Assembly (NCBI RefSeq): GCF_900176405.1
Contig: NZ_FWXJ01000014.1
Span: forward strand, 1-64,000
DNA from: Polynucleobacter kasalickyi
Lineage (GTDB): Bacteria > Pseudomonadota > Gammaproteobacteria > Burkholderiales > Burkholderiaceae
Length of the DNA: 64,000 nucleotides
Direction: 5' to 3'
The notes under the pieces were generated by a model. The model worked only from the letters and a program-made list of their open reading frames with translations. It was not told the origin of the DNA and made no database searches. Of this stretch, positions 1-9,254 are shown in pieces (within the stretch, counting starts at the first letter, position 1; every line of letters starts with the position of its first letter). Position numbers and translations under genes: made by a program.

Positions 1-66
1 TTAGGTTTTGTAAGTCCAATGGAGTTTGAGAAGCGATGGTATGCAGCTCAGAAAAAGGTTGCATAA
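1..66 (+). CDS. IS3-family transposase OrfB, C-terminal end (partial)
   Basis: The first 21 codons encode the typical C-terminus of an IS3-family DDE transposase: a short SPMEFE stretch followed by a basic, aromatic tail ending in KKVA and a TAA stop. The catalytic core lies upstream of the window. In IS3 elements this protein is the integrase half of an OrfAB fusion made by programmed frameshifting (family knowledge). It sits about 40 bp inside the element's probable right end. Confidence 0.7.
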   Translation, partial: LGFVSPMEFEKRWYAAQKKVA

Positions 67-106
67 TTGAAGCGGTTAAGAAGTATGTTTAACGAGGGCA
101 AGGTCA
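1..106 (+). mobile_element. Right end of an IS3-family insertion sequence (partial)
   Basis: The window starts inside an insertion sequence. The transposase tail ends at position 66. About 40 bases later the sequence GAGGGCAAGGTCA (around 94-106) reads like a typical IS3-family terminus: its reverse complement begins TGACCTTGCCC. The next three bases (ATC) could be the target-site duplication, which cannot be checked because the left end is outside the window. Confidence 0.6.
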
Positions 107-107
107 A

Positions 108-317
108 TCATAATAATTTAATCATGATTACTTTAATATTGGCAATCCACAAACACTTCAAATATTGATGTAAATTTTTTGGAGATTCAAAATCTTGATT
201 ATTTATTGTTTGAAAATATTGATTAAAGATTGTTAACTCGCCACTAATAACTGTCATTGCCGCTTTTTCTACCGAACATAGTTTTTTATATAAATGGCTA
301 GACTTAAGCCTATTCAT
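108..317 (-). CDS. Hypothetical protein, possibly cut off by the IS element
   Basis: An open frame of 69 codons on the minus strand whose stop codon falls within about three bases of the probable IS end. This suggests an N-terminal gene fragment truncated by the insertion. I recognise no domain; the residues are mixed polar and aromatic, without a signal peptide or membrane segment. No clear ribosome binding site precedes the ATG. It may not be a functional gene. Confidence 0.3.
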   Translation of the reverse strand: MNRLKSSHLYKKLCSVEKAAMTVISGELTIFNQYFQTINNQDFESPKNLHQYLKCLWIANIKVIMIKLL

Positions 318-411
318 TTATTTAGGCTATCCTAAAAATGTGTTGCAACTCGTACTTTAATCCACCGTAACAAATAGTTTTTTTAACTAGTCAAAAATTA
401 GGGAATGTAAT

Positions 412-657
412 ATGGCTGATTCACCTTTGGTAAAACTGAAAACATTTGGTGCAAAACCTATAAATAAAGATGCTCATTCAATCTTATCTCGAAGAAATAA
501 ACCTACCAAAAAAGAAAAAGAAGTACTTAATCAAAAGATAAAATTAAGAGGGAGAAAATGTAAGATTTGCAATATTTATTTTCATGAATCAATAAATGAT
601 CACATAAGCTCAGAAAAACACAAATTAATAAGAATGAAAAATATTGGACTTATTTAA
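412..657 (+). CDS. Small C2H2 zinc-finger-like protein
   Basis: An 81-residue basic protein with AGGGA about eight bases before its ATG. The N-terminal half is rich in Lys and Arg. The C-terminal half contains C-K-I-C, ten residues, H, five residues, H, which matches the spacing of a matrin/U1-like C2H2 zinc finger. Such a finger would bind nucleic acid, but no substrate can be read from the sequence. It stands alone between an IS end and an IS relic, at the edge of a defence-type island. The open frame, zinc ligands and ribosome site make it likely to be real; the function is unknown. Confidence 0.55.
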   Translation: MADSPLVKLKTFGAKPINKDAHSILSRRNKPTKKEKEVLNQKIKLRGRKCKICNIYFHESINDHISSEKHKLIRMKNIGLI

Positions 658-738
658 TAAAAAAATCATATAACTTAAATCATTAATTAAGCTTTGCATT
701 ACAGAACTCTAAGAAGGAGCTTTTTTGGATTGATGGGG

Positions 739-867
739 TTAACTCAACTCACCACCATGCATTAACTTTTTTTTAATTAGGGTGTCGTTGATATAGGCAT
801 AATCCCGTTTAAACGTTTTAACAAATGCTTCTGCCTTGCCCATTCGATTGGGGACTTCCGACTCGCG
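739..867 (-). pseudogene. Relic of an IS3-family transposase
   Basis: Read on the minus strand, the codons give GKAEAFVKTFKRDYAYINDT, which is the conserved block around the catalytic glutamate of IS3-family OrfB (usually SNGMAEAFVKTFKRDY). The flanking sequence does not continue as a transposase: it ends after about 14 more residues at a TAA, and the upstream side is disordered. This is a short decayed fragment in the opposite orientation to the IS at the left edge. Confidence 0.7.
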
Positions 868-977
868 AAAAAAAAGGTAATCTCCTGCAGGTTAGCTGAG
901 GCGAATTTAGAAGTAGAATTTTCACTTCTGATAATTTTTACAAATTTGGTATATATTAGAATTAAAATATATTTCAA

Positions 978-1982
978 ATGACATACTCTCAACTTCTTCA
1001 ATTCATCTCAAAAGATATGACAATGGCTCATATTTATCAGCCAGTTATGTTGATGGAATTATTGAAAAATGAGGGCAAGGCTTCAGTAGAAGAAATTGCT
1101 CAAGCCATCCTGAATCGCGACCCGTCTCAAATTGAGTATTACACACAGATTGTTAAACGAATGGTTGGTGATGTTTTAACGAATAAGCGAAAAATCACAA
1201 CTAAAGATAAAGGCTTCTATTCTCTTGCTGGAGTTGAATCTTTAACCCATGGTGAAATCGATGAGTTAATTTCATTATGTGAACAAAAAATCATAGATTA
1301 TGAAAAAAAAAGAGATGGGGCTCAGTGGAGCCATCGTAGGAGAGGGAGAAGGGCAGTATCTGGTTCAATTCGATATGAAGTTTTAAAAAGAGCTAGTGGT
1401 CGGTGTGAATTATGTGGGATTTCTAATGAATTTAAAAATATTGAAGTTGATCACATTACCCCTAAAAGCCTTGGCGGAAAAGATGATATTTCTAATTACC
1501 AAGCTCTTTGTTATACCTGCAATGCACAAAAGAATAATAAAGACGATACGGACTTTCGTAAATTGAATGCGATGTATGAAGACAGACTTCATGGTTGTTT
1601 ATTTTGCGATGTTCAAACGATTGATAGAACTCGAATTGTTGAAGAAAATGAATTAGCTTTTGTAATAAGAGATGGTTTTCCAGTAACTGAACATCATTCC
1701 TTATTTATCCCCAAAAGACACGTGTTAGATTATTTCGGATTATCTCAACCAGAATTAAATGCAATTCATCAGTTGCTCCATTCCCAAAAAGAATTATTGT
1801 TGAAGTTAGACCCAAATATTGATGGCTTCAATATTGGTATGAATTGTGGTGAGACCGCTGGTCAATCAGTTTGGCATTGTCATGTTCACTTAATTCCAAG
1901 ACGTAAAGGTGATGTGGAATATCCTAAAGGTGGGGTAAGACATGTCATACCTTATAAAGGAAATTATGAGGATTTGAAATGA
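978..1982 (+). CDS. HNH endonuclease-HIT domain fusion protein
   Basis: A 334-residue protein of three parts. Residues about 1-130 look like a winged-helix-type DNA-binding region. Residues about 140-185 form an HNH nuclease: CELC, then the VDHITPKSLGG core with the catalytic His, then CYTC as the second zinc pair. Residues about 209-334 are a complete HIT (histidine triad) domain with the HCHVH motif near residue 300. HIT proteins hydrolyse or transfer nucleotides through the central His (family knowledge). The HIT part begins at an internal Met that matches the start codon of the stand-alone HIT gene at 34831, so the fusion joint is sharp. The stop codon overlaps the next gene's ATG (ATGA), implying translational coupling to the helicase. 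No Shine-Dalgarno is visible; Met14 or Met16 are other possible starts. Confidence 0.85.
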   Translation: MTYSQLLQFISKDMTMAHIYQPVMLMELLKNEGKASVEEIAQAILNRDPSQIEYYTQIVKRMVGDVLTNKRKITTKDKGFYSLAGVESLTHGEIDELISLCEQKIIDYEKKRDGAQWSHRRRGRRAVSGSIRYEVLKRASGRCELCGISNEFKNIEVDHITPKSLGGKDDISNYQALCYTCNAQKNNKDDTDFRKLNAMYEDRLHGCLFCDVQTIDRTRIVEENELAFVIRDGFPVTEHHSLFIPKRHVLDYFGLSQPELNAIHQLLHSQKELLLKLDPNIDGFNIGMNCGETAGQSVWHCHVHLIPRRKGDVEYPKGGVRHVIPYKGNYEDLK

Positions 1983-3853
1983 TCATCTACCAATCCAACA
2001 AAGAACGATTCATAAAGGATTTAATTTCCAATGAAATCCACGAAATCATTGAGGCAACTTATAAGCAAAAAACTGGTCATAAAGTTGCCAAAAATGAACT
2101 GAGATCATGGCAAGAGTCCATGCGATTTATGGGAGCTGTGATTGACGACGAAGATATTCCTGGAGATGCTGGAGTCAGCATTGAGTATTCAATCCCTCAA
2201 ACATCGAAACGCATTGATTTTATATTGACAGGTCAGAATCAAGATAAAAAAGATCAAGTCGTCATTATTGAGTTAAAGCAATGGGAGTCCGCTGAGAAAA
2301 CAGATAAGGACGCGATTGTTAAAACAAGGTTTCAGCATGGTATGGGTGAGACAAGTCATCCTTCTTATCAGGCTTGGTCCTATAGTGAATTACTCAATCA
2401 ATTGAATGAAACAGTCTATACAGATAACATTCATTTAGCTCCATGCGCCTACCTGCATAACTATGTAGAAGATAACGTTATTAAAAATAGCTTCTATCAG
2501 CCCTATCTTGAAAAAGCTCCAGTATTTCTCAAAGGTAAAGCTGAGAAGGAAAAGCTTAAAACTTTTATTAAAAGTTTTGTGAAGTTCGGAGATAAGTCTA
2601 ATTTAATGTTTCGCATAGAGAACGGGAAAATTAAACCTTCAAAGAGCCTAGCAGATAGTTTGGCAAAAATGATCGCTGGCAACCCTGAATTCATTATGCT
2701 TGATGAGCAGAAGCTGGTTTATGAAACAGCGATGAAGTTGGCAAAAGAATCAACCCCTAGCAATAAAAATGTATTGATTGTTCAGGGTGGTCCCGGCACT
2801 GGTAAATCCGTCGTAGCAGTCAATCTATTGGTAAACATCATTCAGCAGCTTCAATTAGTTGCACAATACATTACCAAGAATGCCGCACCTAGAGCTGTGT
2901 ACGAAGTAAAGTTGACTAACTCAATGACCAAGACTGCCATATCCAACTTATTTTCTGGCTCAGGCTCATTTCATTCATTAGAGCGTGATGTTTTTGATGT
3001 TTTAGTGGTAGATGAAGCCCATCGACTCAATGAAAAATCAGGAATGTTTAAAAATAAGGGTGAAAACCAAGTTAAAGAAATTATTAAATCGAGTAAGTTA
3101 GCCATCTTCTTCATTGATGAGGATCAGAAAGTGACCTTTAGTGATATTGGCAGCAAAGAGGAAATAAAAAAATGGGCTAAGTTAGAAAATGCCAAAGTAC
3201 ACCATATGGCATTAGAGTCCCAATTTAGATGTAATGGTTCAAATGGATATCTAGCTTGGTTAGATGATGTTTTGGGTATTAGGGAGACGGCTAACAAGAC
3301 CTTAGATAGGCTTGAGTATGATTTTCAGGTTTTAGCCACTCCTAATGAGTTAAAAGAATTAATCTTTAAGAAAAATAAGATCAACAATAAAGCAAGAATG
3401 GTTGCAGGCTATTGTTGGAATTGGATTAGTCGGGCTGATAAAACGGCATTCGATATTAGCCTTCCACAATACGACTTTGGTATGCAATGGAATTTAGATA
3501 CGGATGGGTCTTTATGGATTCAAGCACCTGACTCAGTATCAGAAGTTGGTTGTATCCATACCTGTCAAGGTTTAGAAGTTGACTATATAGGAGTGATCAT
3601 TGGTGACGATCTACTGGTGCGTAATGGTGAAGTAATTACGAATCCCAGCGCAAGAGCGAAGACAGACAAATCCATTAGTGGTTTTAAGAAACTTTTAAAG
3701 ACTAATCCAGAACTCGCTAATCAGAAAGCTGACGATATTATTCGAAATACCTACCGAACTTTGATGACGCGTGGAATGAAAGGGTGCTACATCTTTTGTA
3801 CAGATCCTGAAACTCAGGCTTATTTCGAAGACCGACTTAATGCAAAGAATTAA
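1979..3853 (+). CDS. PD-(D/E)XK nuclease-SF1 helicase fusion (DUF2075 family)
   Basis: A 624-residue protein. The N-terminal part carries a nuclease-like signature: an Asp in KRIDFIL (about residue 77), then IIELKQW (about residue 97), the D...ExK pattern of PD-(D/E)XK folds. The rest is a DUF2075-type superfamily 1 helicase/ATPase: Walker A GGPGTGKS near residue 270, Walker B VVDEAH near 344, a QFRCNG motif, and the C-terminal TCQGLEVDY and TLMTRGM blocks. It is expected to act on DNA or RNA using ATP. The ATG overlaps the stop of the HNH-HIT gene by four bases, so the two very likely work together. Proteins of this type often sit in phage-defence islands; a role here is inferred. Confidence 0.85.
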   Translation: MIIYQSNKERFIKDLISNEIHEIIEATYKQKTGHKVAKNELRSWQESMRFMGAVIDDEDIPGDAGVSIEYSIPQTSKRIDFILTGQNQDKKDQVVIIELKQWESAEKTDKDAIVKTRFQHGMGETSHPSYQAWSYSELLNQLNETVYTDNIHLAPCAYLHNYVEDNVIKNSFYQPYLEKAPVFLKGKAEKEKLKTFIKSFVKFGDKSNLMFRIENGKIKPSKSLADSLAKMIAGNPEFIMLDEQKLVYETAMKLAKESTPSNKNVLIVQGGPGTGKSVVAVNLLVNIIQQLQLVAQYITKNAAPRAVYEVKLTNSMTKTAISNLFSGSGSFHSLERDVFDVLVVDEAHRLNEKSGMFKNKGENQVKEIIKSSKLAIFFIDEDQKVTFSDIGSKEEIKKWAKLENAKVHHMALESQFRCNGSNGYLAWLDDVLGIRETANKTLDRLEYDFQVLATPNELKELIFKKNKINNKARMVAGYCWNWISRADKTAFDISLPQYDFGMQWNLDTDGSLWIQAPDSVSEVGCIHTCQGLEVDYIGVIIGDDLLVRNGEVITNPSARAKTDKSISGFKKLLKTNPELANQKADDIIRNTYRTLMTRGMKGCYIFCTDPETQAYFEDRLNAKN

Positions 3854-3875
3854 AGCAAAGAATAAGTGCAAAGAC

Positions 3876-4205
3876 TCATATCTCGTTATATTTCTTAGCG
3901 CTTCCTTTGGCTTTATCAACCGGATATTTGAGATTATTGGCTTCAATCTTAGCTGAAACTATTTCAGCGGCATCTAAGCCACATTCATTTGCAAGTAAAA
4001 ATGCATAGGCTAGAACGTCGGCCAACTCTTCTTTGATTTTATCTTTTGAGGCTTGCTCAGAAGATTTCCAAAGAAAGGCTTCAAGCAATTCAGCTGATTC
4101 AATAGAGAGTGCAATAGCTAAATCCTTCGGATTATGAAATTGCTTCCAATCACGGACATCTCTAAAGGCGATGAGTTTTTGAGTTAATTCGGAAATGTCA
4201 GACAT
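3876..4205 (-). CDS. MazG-like nucleotide pyrophosphohydrolase
   Basis: A 109-residue all-alpha NTP pyrophosphatase of the MazG/dCTPase (RS21-C6-like) type. The metal-binding helices are visible as SIESAELLEAFLW and KIKEELADVLAYAF, which fit the EExxE...ExxD pattern of the family. These enzymes hydrolyse (d)NTPs to the monophosphate and pyrophosphate, as house cleaning or to change the nucleotide pool during stress or phage infection. It converges on the DUF2075 helicase gene, 22 bp from its end, and has its own weak AGGA ribosome site. It belongs to the island by position, but as a convergent gene it is not in the same operon. Confidence 0.85.
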   Translation of the reverse strand: MSDISELTQKLIAFRDVRDWKQFHNPKDLAIALSIESAELLEAFLWKSSEQASKDKIKEELADVLAYAFLLANECGLDAAEIVSAKIEANNLKYPVDKAKGSAKKYNEI

Positions 4206-4502
4206 AGTGCAATCCTACTACAGTTTTAGCTTCGAGTTAAGTTGTCCTCAATTGTTAGTCATAAATAAAAAATTCCTAAATAGTTATATTTTTTTGATAG
4301 ATTCGGAGGGTGAGAATTGAGGTGACAGTTAGATTAAAGAACTAACGAATTTAGTGAAAGTAGCGTCAAAGGTAAGAGGTATTTATTCTAATTTACGTAT
4401 TCTCGTCTTTTGTTTTCAATGATAAAGTCTAAAGAATTATAAAAAGCTATGATTTTTATATTGATTTGAAGCCTCTCCCTCGAATTTGAAATTGGAATAA
4501 GA
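4206..4502. other. AT-rich intergenic region
   Basis: About 300 bases between the divergent MazG-like gene and the giant GHKL ATPase gene. It must hold both promoters, but I cannot point to a confident -35/-10 pair in such AT-rich DNA. I see no RNA gene or repeat. Confidence 0.4.
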
Positions 4503-7500
4503 ATGAATGAACAGCACCAGTTAAACATCAGGGGTTCGTATACTGCGAACTTACTAGGTAATATCAAGAGTCATTTAGCTGGACTTCAGGGCTATGACGT
4601 AATGGCCCTAGAGCTTATTCAAAATGCAGACGACGCAAAAGCTGAAAGTATTTCCTTTGATATTACTGATCATGGTTTATATATCCTAAATAGCGGAAAA
4701 TTTTCTTATTGTGGTGACCTAAAACACAAGCCATGCGGGTTTAATAAAAGTCAAAACACCACTTGTGATTTCCATCGAATTGCAGATGTAGGTAGCGGAG
4801 TAAAGTTAAACAATAGTGACAATATTGGAAGATTTGGCATTGGTTTTGTTTCCACATACCAAGTAACAGATCATCCTGAAATTATTTCTTCAGGGGTTAA
4901 GCTAACGCTGTACCCTGAAGAAGGAGAATGGCAAATTGCACCTTATAAAGAGTCTGAAGGCACTACTTTTTTCTTGAAATGGGCAGATGATTCTAACTCT
5001 CAAGCTCGACTTGCTTTGGGACTATCTCATATTAGTCCATCACATATAAAACAGTTAATTGAAGATTTTAAAAAAACTCTTAGAAACAGCCTATTGTTTT
5101 TAAAGCATATAAACAAAGCAGAAATTCGAAGAAATGGAGAGCTTATCTTAGCTTGCGACCTCGACAGAGGAAGTGGTTCAGATTTAATTGTTAGTTTTCG
5201 ACCAACTGGAGAAGTTGAAGAATGGCATATATTGCAAGCTGATGCTTCAACATCCGCTTTACCACTATATGAATCTTATCCTAGATTAAAGAGTTTTAGT
5301 CGAAGCACAAAAGTTAGTATTGCACTAAGAATAGACCCAAAGCCTCTGAAGAGTGGTTTACTTTATGCTTTTTTACCTACTGAACAATCTATCGAAGTCC
5401 CTTTACATATTAATGCAGATTTTTTCCCAGAGGCTGATAGAAAAAGTATCATCTTAAATGGTAATCAGCACGAATCTGCTTGGAACGAAATGCTACTTGA
5501 AGTTGCAGCAACAGAACTTGCTAGGGATTTAGTTTCTTTGATGCAAACTATAGGTGAAGCTAATTTATGGCAAATTCTTAGTTCAGCACTACAGATGTCA
5601 ACTTTACCAAACTACCCAAATTGTTTTAAGCTCTTTTGGGATAAGTTAAAAGAAAGTGCTACCAAATCACATATTGTTCGAGTAAGTGATGGAAGCTTTT
5701 ATATTCCAGAAAATGTCTATTTAACAAATAAATTGGATATTGCTCAGATCAATACACTTCAACAAATGGGCGCAGTAGTTCCAGTTGAAGATCTTCGAAA
5801 ATTTAGAAATATCTTAATTCAGTTTGGAACACCTATCTTAACCTTTGAAAGACTTGTTAATTTATTAGAGGAAACTTTAGCTAACACCTTAATTGAAAAA
5901 GTTGAAATAAAAAAATTCACCGACTTTTATCAGCCAATTTGGAAAACTATAAATGAACTAATGCCTGATAAAAACTCCCTACAGGGATCCCCAAAAGAAA
6001 TATACCAACAATTATCAGAAATACCAATCTTAGTAACTGAAAACTTCTATCCTATTAAAATTTCTCAAGCCTATTTATTGCCTCTCCAATTTAAGTATCA
6101 TGAAATTAATACTCTGCTTCCAAATCTTCAAATTGCAAACCGTTACATTCACGAATTTGAAAAATTTAAAGACTTAATTGCTCCTTTAAATCTGGAGAGA
6201 GTTTTTAAACATATTCAAGAAACGAATCAATCATTGCCAATTAATGAAGTTATTTCTACTTCAGAAAAAGATTTGATTGCACTATATAAAATCTTCGCAG
6301 AATTGGATTTACTGGACAATGCTGATATTACGACCTATGAAGGTCTAAAAATGCTACCTATTTGGCTTACAACTACAGGACTAAATACAGCAAAAAATGT
6401 CTTGATGCCCGGTAACTTTAATGATCCAACTGGAGAAGCCAATCTTCTTGATATGTCAGGTTTAAATAATTCTGTCAAAGAATTTTTCTCTGCTAAGTTA
6501 ACGATAAAGACTTTAACTTTAAAAGCATATATCTTGGATGTTTTATCTAATTTTTTTAATGAAGGAAGAGACATTAATCTTCACAAATATAACTCCCTAA
6601 TGATTGAGTTGGCTAGTCATCAGAACATATTAGATGACTCTGAAATTATTCAAAAATTAAAATCTATCAAAATTGCTCCAACAATGGATGGAGGTTGGAA
6701 TTTACCGAAAAACATATACAGAAAAACTGATGTACTTGTAAAAATACTTGGAGATGGAAATCATCATTGGCTTGATATTAATAGATTGCCTAACAAAATA
6801 TCGGTTAATAACTTTATTGATAGCCTTGAAATTCTCAAATCGCCTATTCCGAATCACCTCGTAAATAGGATTATTTCTATTTCAAATCACAATAAACCAA
6901 CTGAAGAAGCGATAAAACATAGTAGTGAGGCATTTTACGTGCTTTGTGAAAAATATGATCAGTGGAAAGATTTAGATACTTTTAATGATGCAATTAACAA
7001 TCTCCGAAATGAAAAATGTTTTCCAGCAGAGGGTGATTCTGAAAACTGGTATGAATCAAGAAGTTTATATACCCCATATAGGGCTGCAGCTTTTAGGTCT
7101 CAGGTAAATGTTCTTGGCTTTGCAAATCAGAGTCGACTAAAAAAAGAAGTGCTTGAAAAACTGGGGATTACATGGACCCCCAATACAGCTATAGTAATTA
7201 ATCATCTTAAAAATTTTATAAAAAATGGCACTCAACCCACATTAACTACTTATGAGGTACTTAATGAACGTGCAAAAGAGAAAGACACTCTTGTAGCAAC
7301 TCTAAAAACAGTAAATTGTATTTATTTTGAAAAGAAAAAAATCTTTCTTAGTCCCAATGAGTGTTTTTGGACTTCACAAAAACTTGGACGGTTTGCATAT
7401 ACTCTTCCAGAAGACTATAAAAATTTAACATTTTTTTTCGATTGTATTGGAGTCAAACAGAAACCTGATGGGAAAGATTTAATTGACATAGTTATCAAAA

Positions 7501-9251
7501 TTGTTAAGGAGTGCTATGAAAAGCAAATTCAATTAATAGGAGTAGACAGAGGAGTTTACGAATTTTGTTTGAAAGAGATTGCTGAATTAGATAAACACAA
7601 CGAAATAGTTGCCGAAGATTTTCAAAGGTTACAAAAAACCCCAATGATACTAAATTTATCCGGCCAACTCCAATTCCCAGATGAAGTTCTTCTGAAAGAT
7701 AGTGAATGGCTTGTGAGTTTTTTTAACAGTGAACTTGATTGCGCTCTTACAAAGCAAACACCCGAACTTTTGACATTCATTGAAAAACTTGGAGTTAAAA
7801 AACTTAGTGAGTCCGCTAAATTAGTTCTTGACTCCTTTGAAGGATTACCTGAAGAGTTACATGAAATTACAGCAACCTTAAAAGAACGTATTGATGTTAT
7901 TGAAAGATATATGCATGACAAGACAGTAGCAATAAGGCAAAGGATGCGAAATGCTCTTTCTGGACTCAGTACAGTTAGCTATGATCATCTTAAAATTGAA
8001 GCTTCTGTCAAAATAAACGATCGTTGGGTGTATGCTCCTCCTATTAATGCAACATCTTTCTTCGACAAAGTCGAAAAAAAATTAATTTTGCGACGCCCCA
8101 TACTTGTTAACAATTGGCCTGGAATACTTAATGCAATTTTTCATCAATTGATGCCAGAAGAGTCTGGAAACGAAATTGCAAAACTCAACTTAAGCTTAGG
8201 TCCCATGATGAGTATTTCTGTTTCTCAAGCCCACCAAAATCTTACTGATTCCGGTATTCCTCCTTTGGAAAGTGAAATAGGAGATTTTCAAATGGGTGAC
8301 TTGACATCTGATAATATTGATAATATTGGTACATATTCAGAGTCTGAATTAATTGATCAAGAAGCGTCGACTAAAGCCAGTTTAAGTTTGCCAATAATAG
8401 GTAAAAGAATTATTGACCCAATCGAAAATTCTCCATTTTCTAATAACCACAAACATAATCTATCGAGTTTTCAACCATCAAGTCAGACTCAAAAAATAAT
8501 TGATTCAACTTTTTCTAAAGAAAAGGAAAGGCAAGCTAACGACGATGTAAATGTAAGTCAAGCCACCGCTAATTTATTTGATGACGATAACCCTGTAAGA
8601 AAAACTCGCCCAAAACACAAATCACAATGGGACATCGTATTAAGGTCCTATGTGAAACCTAAATCAGAGATCTCTGAACATCAAAATGAACTAGATAATA
8701 ATCAACATAACCTTGCAGTTGAATCTATTGCGAGAGAAGCAGTTTGCCAATATGAAAAAGAACGAGGTCGAGACCCTGAAGAAATGGCTTTAAACCAACC
8801 AGGATATGACATTATTAGTCGTAATCCTCGCTCAGATAGTAAAAGATATATTGAAGTTAAAGGCGTTAGTGGAGAATGGAACAATACTGGTGTTGGATTG
8901 TCAAGTTTGCAATTTAACCACTCTCTAAAATATGGAAATCAATATTGGCTTTATGTTGTTGAATTTGTCTCAGATCCAAAATGTATACATGTATATCCGA
9001 TTTGTAATCCATCTGCTAAGGTTACAAAATTTATGTTTGATGGTAACTGGCGTTATACAGTAATTGATGAAAGTCCCGATCCCAAACGCGCTCTAAAAAA
9101 AGGTGCAAAAATAGAGCATACAGAATTAGGATTAGGCGTTATTGATGCAATAGAGTTAAAGGGATCATCTTTTTTTATATGGGTAAATTTTACTAATAAA
9201 GGTTTACGTGGGCTCGCCTATAACGAAACAGTAATGAAGATAATAAAGTAA
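4503..9251 (+). CDS. Giant sacsin/Hsp90-like GHKL ATPase with C-terminal DUF3883
   Basis: A 1582-residue protein. The N-terminus is a GHKL ATPase of the sacsin type: the N box LELIQNADDAKA (about residues 37-48), then DVGSGVK and the glycine-rich lid GRFGIGFVS (about 109-117). A very long middle region with no recognisable motif follows, with a polar, probably disordered linker around residues 1240-1390. The C-terminus (about 1400-1500) is a DUF3883 domain with PGYDII...RYIEVKG, a D...ExK arrangement suggesting a PD-(D/E)XK-like nuclease fold. Sacsin-like ATPases with DUF3883 are frequent in prokaryotic defence islands (family knowledge). The next gene starts four bases after the stop, so the two form an operon. 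The function is inferred to be anti-phage. Confidence 0.85.
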   Translation: MNEQHQLNIRGSYTANLLGNIKSHLAGLQGYDVMALELIQNADDAKAESISFDITDHGLYILNSGKFSYCGDLKHKPCGFNKSQNTTCDFHRIADVGSGVKLNNSDNIGRFGIGFVSTYQVTDHPEIISSGVKLTLYPEEGEWQIAPYKESEGTTFFLKWADDSNSQARLALGLSHISPSHIKQLIEDFKKTLRNSLLFLKHINKAEIRRNGELILACDLDRGSGSDLIVSFRPTGEVEEWHILQADASTSALPLYESYPRLKSFSRSTKVSIALRIDPKPLKSGLLYAFLPTEQSIEVPLHINADFFPEADRKSIILNGNQHESAWNEMLLEVAATELARDLVSLMQTIGEANLWQILSSALQMSTLPNYPNCFKLFWDKLKESATKSHIVRVSDGSFYIPENVYLTNKLDIAQINTLQQMGAVVPVEDLRKFRNILIQFGTPILTFERLVNLLEETLANTLIEKVEIKKFTDFYQPIWKTINELMPDKNSLQGSPKEIYQQLSEIPILVTENFYPIKISQAYLLPLQFKYHEINTLLPNLQIANRYIHEFEKFKDLIAPLNLERVFKHIQETNQSLPINEVISTSEKDLIALYKIFAELDLLDNADITTYEGLKMLPIWLTTTGLNTAKNVLMPGNFNDPTGEANLLDMSGLNNSVKEFFSAKLTIKTLTLKAYILDVLSNFFNEGRDINLHKYNSLMIELASHQNILDDSEIIQKLKSIKIAPTMDGGWNLPKNIYRKTDVLVKILGDGNHHWLDINRLPNKISVNNFIDSLEILKSPIPNHLVNRIISISNHNKPTEEAIKHSSEAFYVLCEKYDQWKDLDTFNDAINNLRNEKCFPAEGDSENWYESRSLYTPYRAAAFRSQVNVLGFANQSRLKKEVLEKLGITWTPNTAIVINHLKNFIKNGTQPTLTTYEVLNERAKEKDTLVATLKTVNCIYFEKKKIFLSPNECFWTSQKLGRFAYTLPEDYKNLTFFFDCIGVKQKPDGKDLIDIVIKIVKECYEKQIQLIGVDRGVYEFCLKEIAELDKHNEIVAEDFQRLQKTPMILNLSGQLQFPDEVLLKDSEWLVSFFNSELDCALTKQTPELLTFIEKLGVKKLSESAKLVLDSFEGLPEELHEITATLKERIDVIERYMHDKTVAIRQRMRNALSGLSTVSYDHLKIEASVKINDRWVYAPPINATSFFDKVEKKLILRRPILVNNWPGILNAIFHQLMPEESGNEIAKLNLSLGPMMSISVSQAHQNLTDSGIPPLESEIGDFQMGDLTSDNIDNIGTYSESELIDQEASTKASLSLPIIGKRIIDPIENSPFSNNHKHNLSSFQPSSQTQKIIDSTFSKEKERQANDDVNVSQATANLFDDDNPVRKTRPKHKSQWDIVLRSYVKPKSEISEHQNELDNNQHNLAVESIAREAVCQYEKERGRDPEEMALNQPGYDIISRNPRSDSKRYIEVKGVSGEWNNTGVGLSSLQFNHSLKYGNQYWLYVVEFVSDPKCIHVYPICNPSAKVTKFMFDGNWRYTVIDESPDPKRALKKGAKIEHTELGLGVIDAIELKGSSFFIWVNFTNKGLRGLAYNETVMKIIK

Positions 9252-9254
9252 CAC

